A DNA stretch of 64,000 nucleotides from an uncultured Collinsella sp. (GTDB taxonomy: Bacteria > Actinomycetota > Coriobacteriia > Coriobacteriales > Coriobacteriaceae): positions 71,769 through 135,768 of the forward strand of contig UQZU01000001.1 in assembly GCA_900545665.1 (NCBI GenBank), in the 5' to 3' direction. Of this stretch, positions 51,640-59,916 are shown piece after piece (the stretch's first letter is position 1; every line of letters starts with the position of its first letter). Under the pieces are notes generated by a model. The model was not told the DNA's origin and searched no databases. It saw nothing but the letters and a program-made list of their open reading frames with translations. Both the position numbers and the translations under genes were made by a program.

Positions 51640-53112
51640 TTATTCCACGCGCTCTGACAGTCGATACTTGCGGTTGCGGCTTGTCAACGGCGCCGTCGGC
51701 TCAAGCTCGCCCTGCTCAATGAGCGCATTGACGCGTGCCCTGACCTGGGAAACCGTGAGTCCCGTGCGCTCCGCCAGTTCGCGCGTCCCCAATTCGCCGT
51801 AGCGCTTGAGCGCCGTCATAATCAAGTCCCCGCCATGATCGACCGGCTCGATCTTTGAACGGTAAAGTACGACCTTGAACCGATCGAACCCCGGGCAGAA
51901 CAGGGGCTCGGCCAGACCATGCGCGCGCATGGCATCGAGCATCATCGGGATGCCCGAGCCATTGCCCTCAGCCGGCGAACCTGCGCCATCCGGCAGCGGG
52001 ACAATCGACATGAGTTTCACGAGCGTCGCGTTACGGCATCGGGAGCTGCCGTCAAACAAGCTCTCGCGAGTCTTCCCTCCATAAAGGCCGCCGGGATTCG
52101 TCACCTCGATACGGTCGTCAAAAACGTCGACGGCGATCGATTGCCCACAGAACCGATCCCCGTATTCCCTGTGGATAACCGCGTTGGCGACTGCCTCGCG
52201 CAGGACCTCCTCGGGAATCTCCAGCGAGTCGATACGCGAGATGCCTTGGACGGTCGAGGTGCGGCGCAGGTTTTTGGCGACAGCCGCGACAGTATCCGAA
52301 ATCATCTCGCCCAGGGTGCCCTCGCAGACTGTGCGGTCCATAAATCTTAGCGGTCCCGCAGCGCCCTTTTGAGTTCCCGCATGGACAGCCACATCAATGA
52401 AGAGCTTGGGATAGAACTGCTGAGGGTAAACGCCCGCGGCAAGGAGGCCGGCCTTGGTAACATTGCCCTGGAAGTCGAGGAGATTCAGGCGCTCCATCTT
52501 TGTCTTCTTGTCCGTCGCACCACGCATCGCTCGAGGCGTCAACGAATAGGCGCGTTCTATCGTGCGGTCGACCAGCGACTCGTCGAGATCGCCCACACTC
52601 GTGCCGGGCACCGCATCGCGATCGCTCGGAGTCGCTCGACCGTATGACGCCAATGCGAGCACCTCGGTCGATGAAAGCGGCACATCTTTGTCATCGATGC
52701 GTTTGTAGCTGCCACCTTGAGCGCCCCGCTCTATGACATAGCACGGCTTGCTCGACGGGTCGAGCTCCTCAATCGTGATGACCAGAACCACGGTGCCCTG
52801 GAGCTCCACGCGCTCAATGGTGTATTTGGGCGGATTGGCCAGCTTTCCGCGACCGCCAGCATCGCCCATGCCCGCCACGAATTGGTTGAGCACTTTCTCG
52901 GTCTCAAAGTTTGCAACTGGGACAAAACCCGCGCGCTCGCTCACTCCGAGCACGATGATGCCGCCGGCGGTGTTTGCGAAAGCGCTGACCGTTTCCCATA
53001 CGTCGCGGGAAAGCGTCATGGCGCTCTCTTTTACTTCGACGCTAAGGTCATCCGAACCCATTCGCTTTAAAGACTCGAGCAAACCGGCCAGCTCGTTTTC
53101 GTTCATCTGCAC
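51640..53112 (-). CDS. AlbA-type DNA-binding regulator with ATPase-like and winged-helix domains
   Basis: The N-terminal AlbA_2/Schlafen-like domain covers about residues 20-140 (VEVKESAMTLSRDVWETVSAFANTAGGIIVLGV). The middle domain has the HATPase_c_4 signature EEVLREAVANAVIHREYGD. The C-terminal winged helix is GTRELAERTGLTVSQVRARVNALIEQGEL. Such proteins act as transcription regulators in defence or stress loci. At 490 aa the domains are complete. Many palindromes lie just upstream (53161-53390) and could be its operators. Confidence 0.82.
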   Translation of the reverse strand: MQMNENELAGLLESLKRMGSDDLSVEVKESAMTLSRDVWETVSAFANTAGGIIVLGVSERAGFVPVANFETEKVLNQFVAGMGDAGGRGKLANPPKYTIERVELQGTVVLVITIEELDPSSKPCYVIERGAQGGSYKRIDDKDVPLSSTEVLALASYGRATPSDRDAVPGTSVGDLDESLVDRTIERAYSLTPRAMRGATDKKTKMERLNLLDFQGNVTKAGLLAAGVYPQQFYPKLFIDVAVHAGTQKGAAGPLRFMDRTVCEGTLGEMISDTVAAVAKNLRRTSTVQGISRIDSLEIPEEVLREAVANAVIHREYGDRFCGQSIAVDVFDDRIEVTNPGGLYGGKTRESLFDGSSRCRNATLVKLMSIVPLPDGAGSPAEGNGSGIPMMLDAMRAHGLAEPLFCPGFDRFKVVLYRSKIEPVDHGGDLIMTALKRYGELGTRELAERTGLTVSQVRARVNALIEQGELEPTAPLTSRNRKYRLSERVE

Positions 53113-53160
53113 GTCCTTTCGCTCGGTTCTGCGAAGAATGCCGCGAATAGATTTCCTTCG

Positions 53161-53390
53161 TCTCTCAGTTATCTCTCGTCTTTCTGTTATCTCTCATATT
53201 AGAGAGGAGTGAGAGATGAAAGATAAGATGTCTGTCATCTGTTTCATTTAAACATGTTTTCGCTGGTAAAACAATCTATATTGAGACAATACCATGGTTG
53301 CCTGTCTCTTTGCAGCATTGTTATCTCTCATATTTGTCTCTCATCTTTCTGTTATCTCTCGTATTAGAGACGAATGAGATATGAGAGATG
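53161..53390. repeat. Two copies of a palindromic CTCTC/GAGAG block upstream of the AlbA regulator
   Basis: Bases 53161-53218 and 53336-53390 share the string CTTTCTGTTATCTCTC followed by (A/G)TATTAGAGA and GAGATG. Each block contains the near-palindrome CTCTCATATTAGAGAG. A half copy (TTATCTCTCATATTTG) is at 53321-53336. The separation and symmetry suggest protein-binding sites rather than coding. No gene is visible from 53113 to 53400. Confidence 0.55.
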
Positions 53391-53401
53391 TGCGGGCGAC
53401 G

Positions 53402-53551
53402 GATGAGCGTGGATTTTTGGACGGTCGGGAAATGAGGGTGGATATTTGGACGGTTTTTGGGCTTTTGGCAGCCGATTTCGTCCGAAAATCCACGCTCATT
53501 TGATGGGCGTCCGAATTTCCACGCTCGTGTGTCCGAAAATCCACGCTCATC
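53402..53551. repeat. Five copies of a 20-21 bp word in both orientations
   Basis: GATGAGCGTGGATTTTTGGA (53402-53421) and a variant at 53432-53452 lie forward. TCCGAAAATCCACGCTCAT lies inverted at 53481-53499 and 53533-53551, and a variant at 53508-53527. Spacers are 10-28 bases and not equal, so this is not a CRISPR array. Confidence 0.7.
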
Positions 53552-53558
53552 CGGCAGA

Positions 53559-53586
53559 TTGGTCGAGGGCCCCATATGGGTATACT
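53559..53586 (+). promoter_or_regulatory. Candidate promoter of the M16 peptidase gene
   Basis: TTGGTC and TATACT lie 16 bases apart, about 50 bases before the start codon, directly after the repeat block. Confidence 0.5.
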
Positions 53587-53638
53587 CTCGAGGATTCGAC
53601 TCGATTCGCCCCCGCTGGGGCGTCAAAGGAGACTGCAT

Positions 53639-56600
53639 ATGCCCACCACCTCAACCGACCCGCGCGCCGCAGCCGCCGCGCTGCCGGCACCCGGCACCAC
53701 CTGCCACGGCTTTGCCGTCGAGCGCTGCGAGACCGTGCCCGAGCTCGACTCGGACGCCTACGTGCTGCGCCACACCGCCTCGGGCGCTCGCCTGCTGTAC
53801 CTGGCGTGCGACGACGAAAACAAGGCCTTTGCCATTGGCTTTAAGACGCCGCCAGCCGATTCCACCGGCGTGTTCCATATTCTTGAGCACTCGGTGCTGT
53901 GCGGATCGGCCAAATTCCCCGTCAAGGAGCCGTTTGTCGACCTGATCAAGAGCTCCATGCAGACGTTCCTCAACGCCATGACCTACCCCGACAAGACTAT
54001 CTACCCCGTTGCCACCACCAACGAGCAGGATCTGTACAACCTGATGGACGTGTACCTGGACGCGGTGTTCAACCCGGCCATCTATACCAAGCCCACCATT
54101 TTTGAGCAGGAGGGCTGGCACTACGAGCTGGACCTGCCGGAGGGCGCCGAGGACGAGGGCGACGGCAGCTCCGCGAGCCTGCGCGAGGGCACGCTGCGCT
54201 ATAACGGCGTGGTGTTCAACGAGATGAAGGGCGCGCTGTCCGACCCCATGAGCGTGCTGGACGACGCCGTCAACGCCGCGCTCTATCCCGACACCGCCTA
54301 TGCGCACGAGAGTGGCGGCGACCCGTGCGCGATTCCCGCGCTCACCTACGAGCAGTTCCTGGACACGCACGCGCGCCACTACAATCCTTCCAACTCTTAT
54401 ATAACGCTCTACGGCGACCTAGATGTGGACCGCGCGCTGGCGTTTTTGGACGAGCGTTATCTGTCGCAGTCGAGTGCCGCGAGCCGCCGCATGGACGCCG
54501 CCGTTGCCGCCGGCGAGGACCCGTCTGCGCTGGCGCCCAATCCGCTGGACGTGCAGGAGCCTGTGACCTGCGAGTATAAGCGCATCGAGATGGCCACCAC
54601 GCCCGAGAACGCCCTGGTGGGCCTGGGCCTGGTGCTGGGCAGCGCGCTCGACCGCAAGCGCACGATCGCGGCGGACATCCTGTTCGAGGCGCTGCTGGGC
54701 TCCAACGAAGCACCGGTTAAGAAGGCCATTCTGGCCGCCGGTCTGGGCGGCAACGTGGTGAGCTACACCGCGGCCGAGAGCCTGCAGCCCTACGAGCTCA
54801 TCATGCTGCAAAACGCGCAGCCCGGTGTGGCGCGTGAGCTGCGTCGCGTGTTCCAGGGCGCCTGCCGCGACCTGTGCGAACATGGCGTTCCGCGTGAGCG
54901 CCTGGAAGCCATCATCAGCAGCAACGAATACGACCTGCGCCAGCGCGACTACGGTATCGCTGACGGCGTGGCCATTGCGTGCGACGCGCTGAGCACCTGG
55001 CTCTACGATGACGACGCCGCGACGCTGGCACTCAAGTACGGCCCGGTGTACGAGGAGCTGCGTGGCGAGCTGGACGGCAGCTATTTTGAGGACCTGCTGC
55101 GCGAGCTGGTGCTGCAGAACGATCACATGGCGCTGGTCGAGCTGGTGCCGGTGAATGCCGCCGAGGGTTCGGAGGGCGCCGAAGCTGCCGAGCTGGCAGC
55201 CAAGCGCGATGCCATGACCGATGCCGAGCTGGCCGACGTGGTCGAGCGCACGGCTGCGCTGCGTGCCGCACAGGAGGCGGAAGACACACCCGAGGCCAAG
55301 GCCACGCTGCCGCGCCTGCGCGTGTCCGACATTGGCGAGGCGCGCCCCGAGCCGCCGCTGGTCGTAGACACGACCGCGCCCATCCCCTGCTTGCGCCACG
55401 GCATCCCCACCAACCGTCTGGCCTACGCCATGCAGTATTTCGACCTGAGCTGCGTCGCGTTTGAGGACCTGCCCTATGTGACACTGCTCTGCCGCCTGCT
55501 CAAACAGCTGCCCACGAGCGAGCACTCGGCCGAGGAGCTCGACAACTTGCTCGCCGGCAAGCTGGGCTTTTTGAGCTTTACGACCGAGGTCATGACCCAA
55601 CCCGACGTGGACGGCGTGCACCCCTACCTGCTGGTGAGCGCCGGCGCCCTGTCCGAGAAGATCAATGCGCTGGCGAGCCTGCCGCGCGAGGTGTGGTCGA
55701 ACACGCTGCTGGCGGATGCCGACGCCGACCGCGTCCGCGACGTGCTCACACAGATTCGCATTGGGCTTGAGCAGGGGTTTATCAACAACGGTCACTCGGC
55801 GGCACTCGGTCGCGCGATGAGCTACAGCTCGCCTTCGGCCGTGGTGTGCGAGCAGCTTTCGGGCGTTGATTTCTATCTGTTCCTGCGCGATTTGCTCGAA
55901 CACTTTGACGAGCGCCTGGACGGTCTGCGCGCCAAGCTTACCGAGCTGGCAGGTCGTATCTTTGTGGCCGACGGCTGCCTGGCGAGCTTTACCGGCAGCG
56001 ATGAGGACTTTGACGCGTACTGGAATGCTGCGGGCGACCTGGGGCTGGGCGCGGGTGCGGCGGGCATTGCCGGCAACGACGCGCTCGTGGTGCCGAAGCC
56101 GCGCGACCGCCACGAGGCCTTTGTCATCCCCAGCGACATCTGCTTTGCGGCGAGCGCGTGCGATCCGCGTCGCTTGGGGCTCGAAGTGACGGGCGCCTGG
56201 GCGGTTGCTGCCAACGCACTCTCCTACGACTACCTGTGGAACGAGATCCGCGTGAAGGGCGGCGCGTACGGCTGCGGATTCCGCGCGGCCGGCGAGCGTC
56301 AGGCGGCGTTCTACACCTACCGCGACCCGGCGGTCGATCCTTCGATTGAGCGCGTGGCGCGCGCAGGCGAATGGCTCGGCAGCTTTGAGCCCGACGAGGC
56401 CGCCTTCGAGGGCTTTATCGTGAGCTGCGTGAGCGGCATGGACGCGCCGGTGAAGCCGTACGCGCTCACCAAGCGTCGCAACACGACCTACCTGGCCGGG
56501 CTCGATCCGCACGCACGCGAGGAGCGCCGCGCCCAAATGCTCGCCGCCACGCCCGCCGAGCTTCGCTCGCTCGGCGCCGACGTGACGCGCATCGCGGCCG

Positions 56601-56683
56601 ATTCGCCGACCTGCGTCTTTGGCGGCCGCGACGTCATCGCCAAGAGCAACGCCGGCTTCAACGTAGTCGACCTGCTGGGCTAA
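53639..56683 (+). CDS. Peptidase family M16C, presequence-protease-like
   Basis: This zinc metalloprotease of 1,014 aa has inverted motif HILEH (residues 80-84) and the downstream Glu in YNLMDVYLDAVFNP. The four-domain layout of PreP/falcilysin is seen: an active M16 domain, an inactive one, then a second half starting near residue 580. The start MPTTSTDPR follows AAGGAG. An upstream in-frame ATG 21 codons earlier is less likely. Such enzymes degrade peptides in the cytoplasm or at the envelope. No signal peptide is visible. Confidence 0.92.
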   Translation: MPTTSTDPRAAAAALPAPGTTCHGFAVERCETVPELDSDAYVLRHTASGARLLYLACDDENKAFAIGFKTPPADSTGVFHILEHSVLCGSAKFPVKEPFVDLIKSSMQTFLNAMTYPDKTIYPVATTNEQDLYNLMDVYLDAVFNPAIYTKPTIFEQEGWHYELDLPEGAEDEGDGSSASLREGTLRYNGVVFNEMKGALSDPMSVLDDAVNAALYPDTAYAHESGGDPCAIPALTYEQFLDTHARHYNPSNSYITLYGDLDVDRALAFLDERYLSQSSAASRRMDAAVAAGEDPSALAPNPLDVQEPVTCEYKRIEMATTPENALVGLGLVLGSALDRKRTIAADILFEALLGSNEAPVKKAILAAGLGGNVVSYTAAESLQPYELIMLQNAQPGVARELRRVFQGACRDLCEHGVPRERLEAIISSNEYDLRQRDYGIADGVAIACDALSTWLYDDDAATLALKYGPVYEELRGELDGSYFEDLLRELVLQNDHMALVELVPVNAAEGSEGAEAAELAAKRDAMTDAELADVVERTAALRAAQEAEDTPEAKATLPRLRVSDIGEARPEPPLVVDTTAPIPCLRHGIPTNRLAYAMQYFDLSCVAFEDLPYVTLLCRLLKQLPTSEHSAEELDNLLAGKLGFLSFTTEVMTQPDVDGVHPYLLVSAGALSEKINALASLPREVWSNTLLADADADRVRDVLTQIRIGLEQGFINNGHSAALGRAMSYSSPSAVVCEQLSGVDFYLFLRDLLEHFDERLDGLRAKLTELAGRIFVADGCLASFTGSDEDFDAYWNAAGDLGLGAGAAGIAGNDALVVPKPRDRHEAFVIPSDICFAASACDPRRLGLEVTGAWAVAANALSYDYLWNEIRVKGGAYGCGFRAAGERQAAFYTYRDPAVDPSIERVARAGEWLGSFEPDEAAFEGFIVSCVSGMDAPVKPYALTKRRNTTYLAGLDPHAREERRAQMLAATPAELRSLGADVTRIAADSPTCVFGGRDVIAKSNAGFNVVDLLG

Positions 56684-56689
56684 GGCACC

Positions 56690-56730
56690 AAGGTAGATTT
56701 TTGGGACATGCCCGAGAATCTACCTTTTTC
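56690..56730 (+). terminator. Terminator hairpin after the M16 gene, also a repeat word
   Basis: AAGGTAGATT and AATCTACCTT form a 10-bp stem with a 17-base loop and a T-tract. The string GTAGATTTTTGG...ACATGCC recurs inverted at 58698-58727, so this terminator belongs to a repeat family. Confidence 0.7.
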
Positions 56731-56747
56731 TTTTGCCGCAGTCTGCC

Positions 56748-56893
56748 GATTTGTCTCGATCTGTAACGCTAAGGCGGCAATATTGGCTCCAGATGTTACA
56801 AATCGAGACGTTTCCGGATGACGCCGGCCCTTTGTCTCAATCTGTAACATCTAGGTCCAATTTTGCCGAGTTACTGTTACAGATCGAGACAAA
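56748..56893. repeat. Two inverted pairs of an 18-bp word
   Basis: TTTGTCTCGATCTGTAAC occurs at 56750-56767 and, with one change, at 56831-56848. Its inverse occurs at about 56795-56809 and 56876-56893. Each pair spans about 60 bases. The word is conserved while the inner parts of each arm vary. No gene lies between 56684 and 57047. Confidence 0.7.
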
Positions 56894-56992
56894 CCGCCGC
56901 GAACACCCGCTCTTCGTCAAAACCCACGAAGGTGTCCATGAACTGCCCCCTTTGCGATGGTTTGTGTGGTGATTTGGGTGTTTACCCAGATA

Positions 56993-57031
56993 AAACCTGC
57001 CAAAATAAACCTGTCCCTTTTTGGTAGGTTT
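56993..57031. repeat. Hairpin with the CCTGTCCCT word
   Basis: AAACCTGCCAAAA and TTTTTGGTAGGTTT flank the loop ATAAACCTGTCCC. It lies just upstream of the ribosome site of the next gene. A shorter related hairpin is at 6348-6372. Confidence 0.5.
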
Positions 57032-57047
57032 GGGAGAGAGGGCCGGG

Positions 57048-57644
57048 ATGGACAAGGCTGAGTTGCGGCGGGCGGTGATTGCTCGGCGCGATGCTCTTGA
57101 TTTGGACTTGCGGGCAGCGAAGTCTGCCGTTATCTGCGCGCGGCTTGTTGAGCTGTTGGATCGCTTGGATGCCGCGGCGCCGCACACCGTTGCCATCTAT
57201 GCCGCGATGGGCTCCGAAGTTGACCCAGCCGCGTTTGCCGCTGCGGCCGCCAAACGCGGCTGGCGCGTGGCCTATCCGTGCATGCTCTCGGCAATTGATG
57301 CCGCAGCTTGTGGCCAGCGCATGTGCATGCGGGCAGTTGCCGCCGACGATGCGTCCGCGGCTCCGTTTATCGCCCACCCCACACGGGCTTTCGCGGCCAT
57401 AAACATCGACAGCGGCCGCTTCCCTATCGTGCCTGCCGAAGCTCTCGACATGATCGTCATGCCGCTCGTAGCATTCGACCGCGCCGGCACGCGCCTAGGC
57501 TACGGCGGCGGCTGCTATGACCGCTACCTGCCCATGCTCTCGCCCGTATGTCAAATCGTCGGCATCGCCTTTGACGAACAGCGCGTCGGCCACGTTCCCA
57601 CCGACGCCCACGACCTGCCGCTGCCCCACATCGTCAGCGCCTAA
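57048..57644 (+). CDS. 5-formyltetrahydrofolate cyclo-ligase
   Basis: It converts 5-formyl-THF to methenyl-THF with ATP. The N-terminal helix MDKAELRRAVIARRDAL is followed by AIYAAMGSEVDPAAFAAAA. The ATP/substrate loop is VMPLVAFDRAGTRLGYGGGCYDRYL, and IVGIAFDEQRVGHVPTDAHD and LPLPHIVSA end the protein as expected. It is 198 aa. The start at 57048 is chosen with GAGAGGG upstream. Confidence 0.92.
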   Translation: MDKAELRRAVIARRDALDLDLRAAKSAVICARLVELLDRLDAAAPHTVAIYAAMGSEVDPAAFAAAAAKRGWRVAYPCMLSAIDAAACGQRMCMRAVAADDASAAPFIAHPTRAFAAINIDSGRFPIVPAEALDMIVMPLVAFDRAGTRLGYGGGCYDRYLPMLSPVCQIVGIAFDEQRVGHVPTDAHDLPLPHIVSA

Positions 57645-57667
57645 CGGCTGGCGCACCTCCCGACGGC

Positions 57668-58594
57668 CTAGTGCTCCTCGCCGGCGCGGGCCAGGTCGTA
57701 GGGCGTGGTCTGGTAGACGTAGTAGTTGAGCCAGTTGGTGTAGAGCAACTGAGCCTGGCTGCGCCAGACGTTGCGCGGCTCGGCCGTGGGGTCGTCATTC
57801 GGGAAGTAATGCGCCGGAACCTGGGGGTTGAGTCCGCGCTTCACGTCGCGCTCGTACTCCAAGCGCAACGTGTCGGTATCGTACTCGGGATGGCCAAAGA
57901 CAAAGAAGCGACGGCTGTCGGTCGACTTGACGATGTACAGGCCCACCTCGTCGGACACGGCCACGACCTCAAGCTGCGGCTCGGCCTCTACGTCCTCGCG
58001 GCGCACATCGGTGTTGCGCGAATGCACGGCATAGAAATGGTCGTCAAAGCCGCGGACCAGCGGGCTTTGCGGCTTCACCAGATAATGCTCGAACACACCG
58101 CTCGCCTTTGCCGGCAGGTCGTACTTCTGGATACCGTAATGATGGTAGAGCCCCGCCTGCGCGCCCCAACAAATGTGCAGCGTAGAGTGCACGTGCGTGG
58201 TGGACCAATCCATGATCTGGCAGAGCTCGGGCCAGTAGTCGACCTCCTCGAACGGCATCTGTTCCACCGGCGCGCCCGTGATGATCAGGCCGTCGTAGTG
58301 GATGTCGCGGATGTCGTCGAACGTGCGGTAGAACGTCTCCAGGTGGCCGGCGCTCACGTGCGTGGCCTCGTGCGTTTTAGTGCGCAGCAGGTCCACCTCC
58401 ACCTGCAGCGGTGTGTTGGAGAGCTTGCGCATGATCTGCGTCTCGGTGGCAATCTTGGTGGGCATGAGGTTGAGGATGAGCACGCGCAGCGGACGGATGT
58501 CCTGGTGCAGCGCGCGGTACTCGGTCATGACAAAGATGTTCTCGCTCTCGAGCTGCGCGGCGGCAGGGAGGGCGTCGGGAATGCGAATGGGCAT
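57668..58594 (-). CDS. metA: Homoserine O-acetyltransferase (MetA type)
   Basis: It activates homoserine in methionine synthesis. The catalytic Cys142 is in LHICWGAQAGLYHHYG, and His and Glu of the triad lie in FVFGHPEYDTDTL. Residue 111 is Glu (GAPVEQMPFEEVDYW). In this family Glu111 directs acetyl-CoA use, while Gly directs succinyl-CoA, so acetyl transfer is predicted. At 308 aa it is full length. No SAM riboswitch is visible in the short leader. Confidence 0.92.
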   Translation of the reverse strand: MPIRIPDALPAAAQLESENIFVMTEYRALHQDIRPLRVLILNLMPTKIATETQIMRKLSNTPLQVEVDLLRTKTHEATHVSAGHLETFYRTFDDIRDIHYDGLIITGAPVEQMPFEEVDYWPELCQIMDWSTTHVHSTLHICWGAQAGLYHHYGIQKYDLPAKASGVFEHYLVKPQSPLVRGFDDHFYAVHSRNTDVRREDVEAEPQLEVVAVSDEVGLYIVKSTDSRRFFVFGHPEYDTDTLRLEYERDVKRGLNPQVPAHYFPNDDPTAEPRNVWRSQAQLLYTNWLNYYVYQTTPYDLARAGEEH

Positions 58595-58697
58595 GAATGC
58601 TCCTTACGAGTCAGTTGCAGCTATGGTACAACGACCGGCCCCATCCGCGCGAGCACATCGCCCAGCGATGCCGTCAGCGGCCCAAATCACTCCAAAA

Positions 58698-58727
58698 GTA
58701 GAGATTAAGGCATGTCCAAAAATCTAC
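58698..58727. repeat. Second copy of the GTAGATTTTTGG hairpin
   Basis: It reads GTAGAGATTAAGG-CATG-CC...AATCTAC. It is the inverse of the word at 56693-56723 with a few changes and lies in the divergent gap before the dehydrogenase gene. Confidence 0.55.
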
Positions 58728-58804
58728 GGCGCTTTAGCCTAGCAAAGTGGCAGCAGGACGCTACAATGGTTCGACGCGAAAAACTCGGCCGAAAGGATAC
58801 GTAT

Positions 58805-59782
58805 ATGTACCAGACGCGTAAGATCGGTGTGGTCGGCCAGGGCCACGTAGGAGCACATGTCGCCAACAGCCTGCTCATGCAGGGCATTGCCGATGAGCTG
58901 TACCTGTGCGATATCAACGAGGCCAAGGTGACGTCCGAGGTCCAGGACCTGCGCGACTCCCTTTCGTTTGTCCCGTACAACACCAAAATCGTCAACTGCT
59001 ACGACCACTACGAGGAGCTGGCCTGCTGCGACGTCATCGTCAACGCCGCCGGCAAGGTCGCGCTGGCCGCCGGCAACCGCGACGGCGAGCTGTTCTTTAC
59101 CACCGACGCCGCCCGCACCTTTGCCAAGCGCATCGTCGACGCCGGCTTTGACGGCATCTTCGTGAGCATCTCCAACCCCTGCGACGTCGTGTGCACCGAG
59201 CTGTGGCACCTGACCGGCTACGATCCCAAGAAGATCATCGGCTCGGGCTGCGGCCTGGACTCCGCCCGCCTGCGCACCGAGATCTCCAAGAAGGTCGGCG
59301 TGAGCCCCAAGTCCATCGACGCCTACATGATCGGCGAGCACGGCTTTAGCCAGCTTGCCGCCTTTAAGGCCGCAACCATCGCCGGCAAGAGCCTTAACGA
59401 GCTTCAGGCCGAGAACCCTGACAAGTACGCCTTCGACCACATGGAGGTCGAGGAGCTCGCACGCAAGGGCGGCTATGTGACCTACCAGGGCAAGCAGTGC
59501 ACCGAGTACGCCGTCGCCAACTCCGCCGCGCGCGTCTGCGCCGCCGTGCTGCACAACGAGCACGCCGTGCTTTCGGCCTCTACGCTTATGACCGGCCAGT
59601 ATGGCGAGGAGGGTATCTTTACCTCCCTGCCGTGCGTGATCGGTGCCGAGGGCGTCGAGGAGGTCTACACGCTCGACCTTTCCGAGTACGAGCTCGAAGG
59701 CTTCCACAAGAGCTGCCAGCACATCCGCGACAACATCGCCCAGCTCGACTGGTGGGATGCCGAGGCCTACGACGTCAAGTAA
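58805..59782 (+). CDS. L-2-hydroxyisocaproate / L-lactate dehydrogenase-like enzyme
   Basis: This NAD-dependent 2-hydroxyacid dehydrogenase belongs to the LDH/MDH superfamily. The Rossmann motif GVVGQGHVGAHVAN, SISNPCDVVC, GSGCGLDSARLR (with the substrate Arg) and the catalytic His in IGEHGFSQ are present. The specificity loop reads GKVALAAGNRDGE, without the Gln of lactate dehydrogenase and closer to HicDH. The start MYQTRKIGVVG follows AAAGGATACG; a longer start 31 codons upstream is rejected. It is 325 aa. Confidence 0.85.
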   Translation: MYQTRKIGVVGQGHVGAHVANSLLMQGIADELYLCDINEAKVTSEVQDLRDSLSFVPYNTKIVNCYDHYEELACCDVIVNAAGKVALAAGNRDGELFFTTDAARTFAKRIVDAGFDGIFVSISNPCDVVCTELWHLTGYDPKKIIGSGCGLDSARLRTEISKKVGVSPKSIDAYMIGEHGFSQLAAFKAATIAGKSLNELQAENPDKYAFDHMEVEELARKGGYVTYQGKQCTEYAVANSAARVCAAVLHNEHAVLSASTLMTGQYGEEGIFTSLPCVIGAEGVEEVYTLDLSEYELEGFHKSCQHIRDNIAQLDWWDAEAYDVK

Positions 59783-59824
59783 GCCGCTGGCTACCGCAAC
59801 CTTGCGAATCTATGCGCGATACTA

Positions 59825-59867
59825 AGCGGGCCGCGCCGGAAACCCACCGGCGCGGCCCGCTTTTTTT
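59825..59867 (+). terminator. Terminator of the dehydrogenase gene
   Basis: AGCGGGCCGCGCCGG and CCGGCGCGGCCCGCT form a 15-bp stem followed by seven T. Confidence 0.88.
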
Positions 59868-59916
59868 GACTCACGCAGTGCCCCTGCGAATCGAAGGTGA
59901 ATACTTTTCCCGTTAC

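Noticed and set aside
48317..53112. Integrated element with tRNA-Val as attachment site
   Set aside because: No integrase gene and no second copy of the tRNA-Val 3' end were found in the window.
53402..53551. CRISPR array
   Set aside because: The five copies are in both orientations, vary in sequence and have unequal short spacers; no cas gene is present.
54419..56536. 705-codon open frame on the minus strand
   Set aside because: Antisense to the M16 peptidase gene.
58595..58700. SAM riboswitch in front of metA
   Set aside because: The leader is short and lacks the SAM-I or SAM-II core and any terminator.
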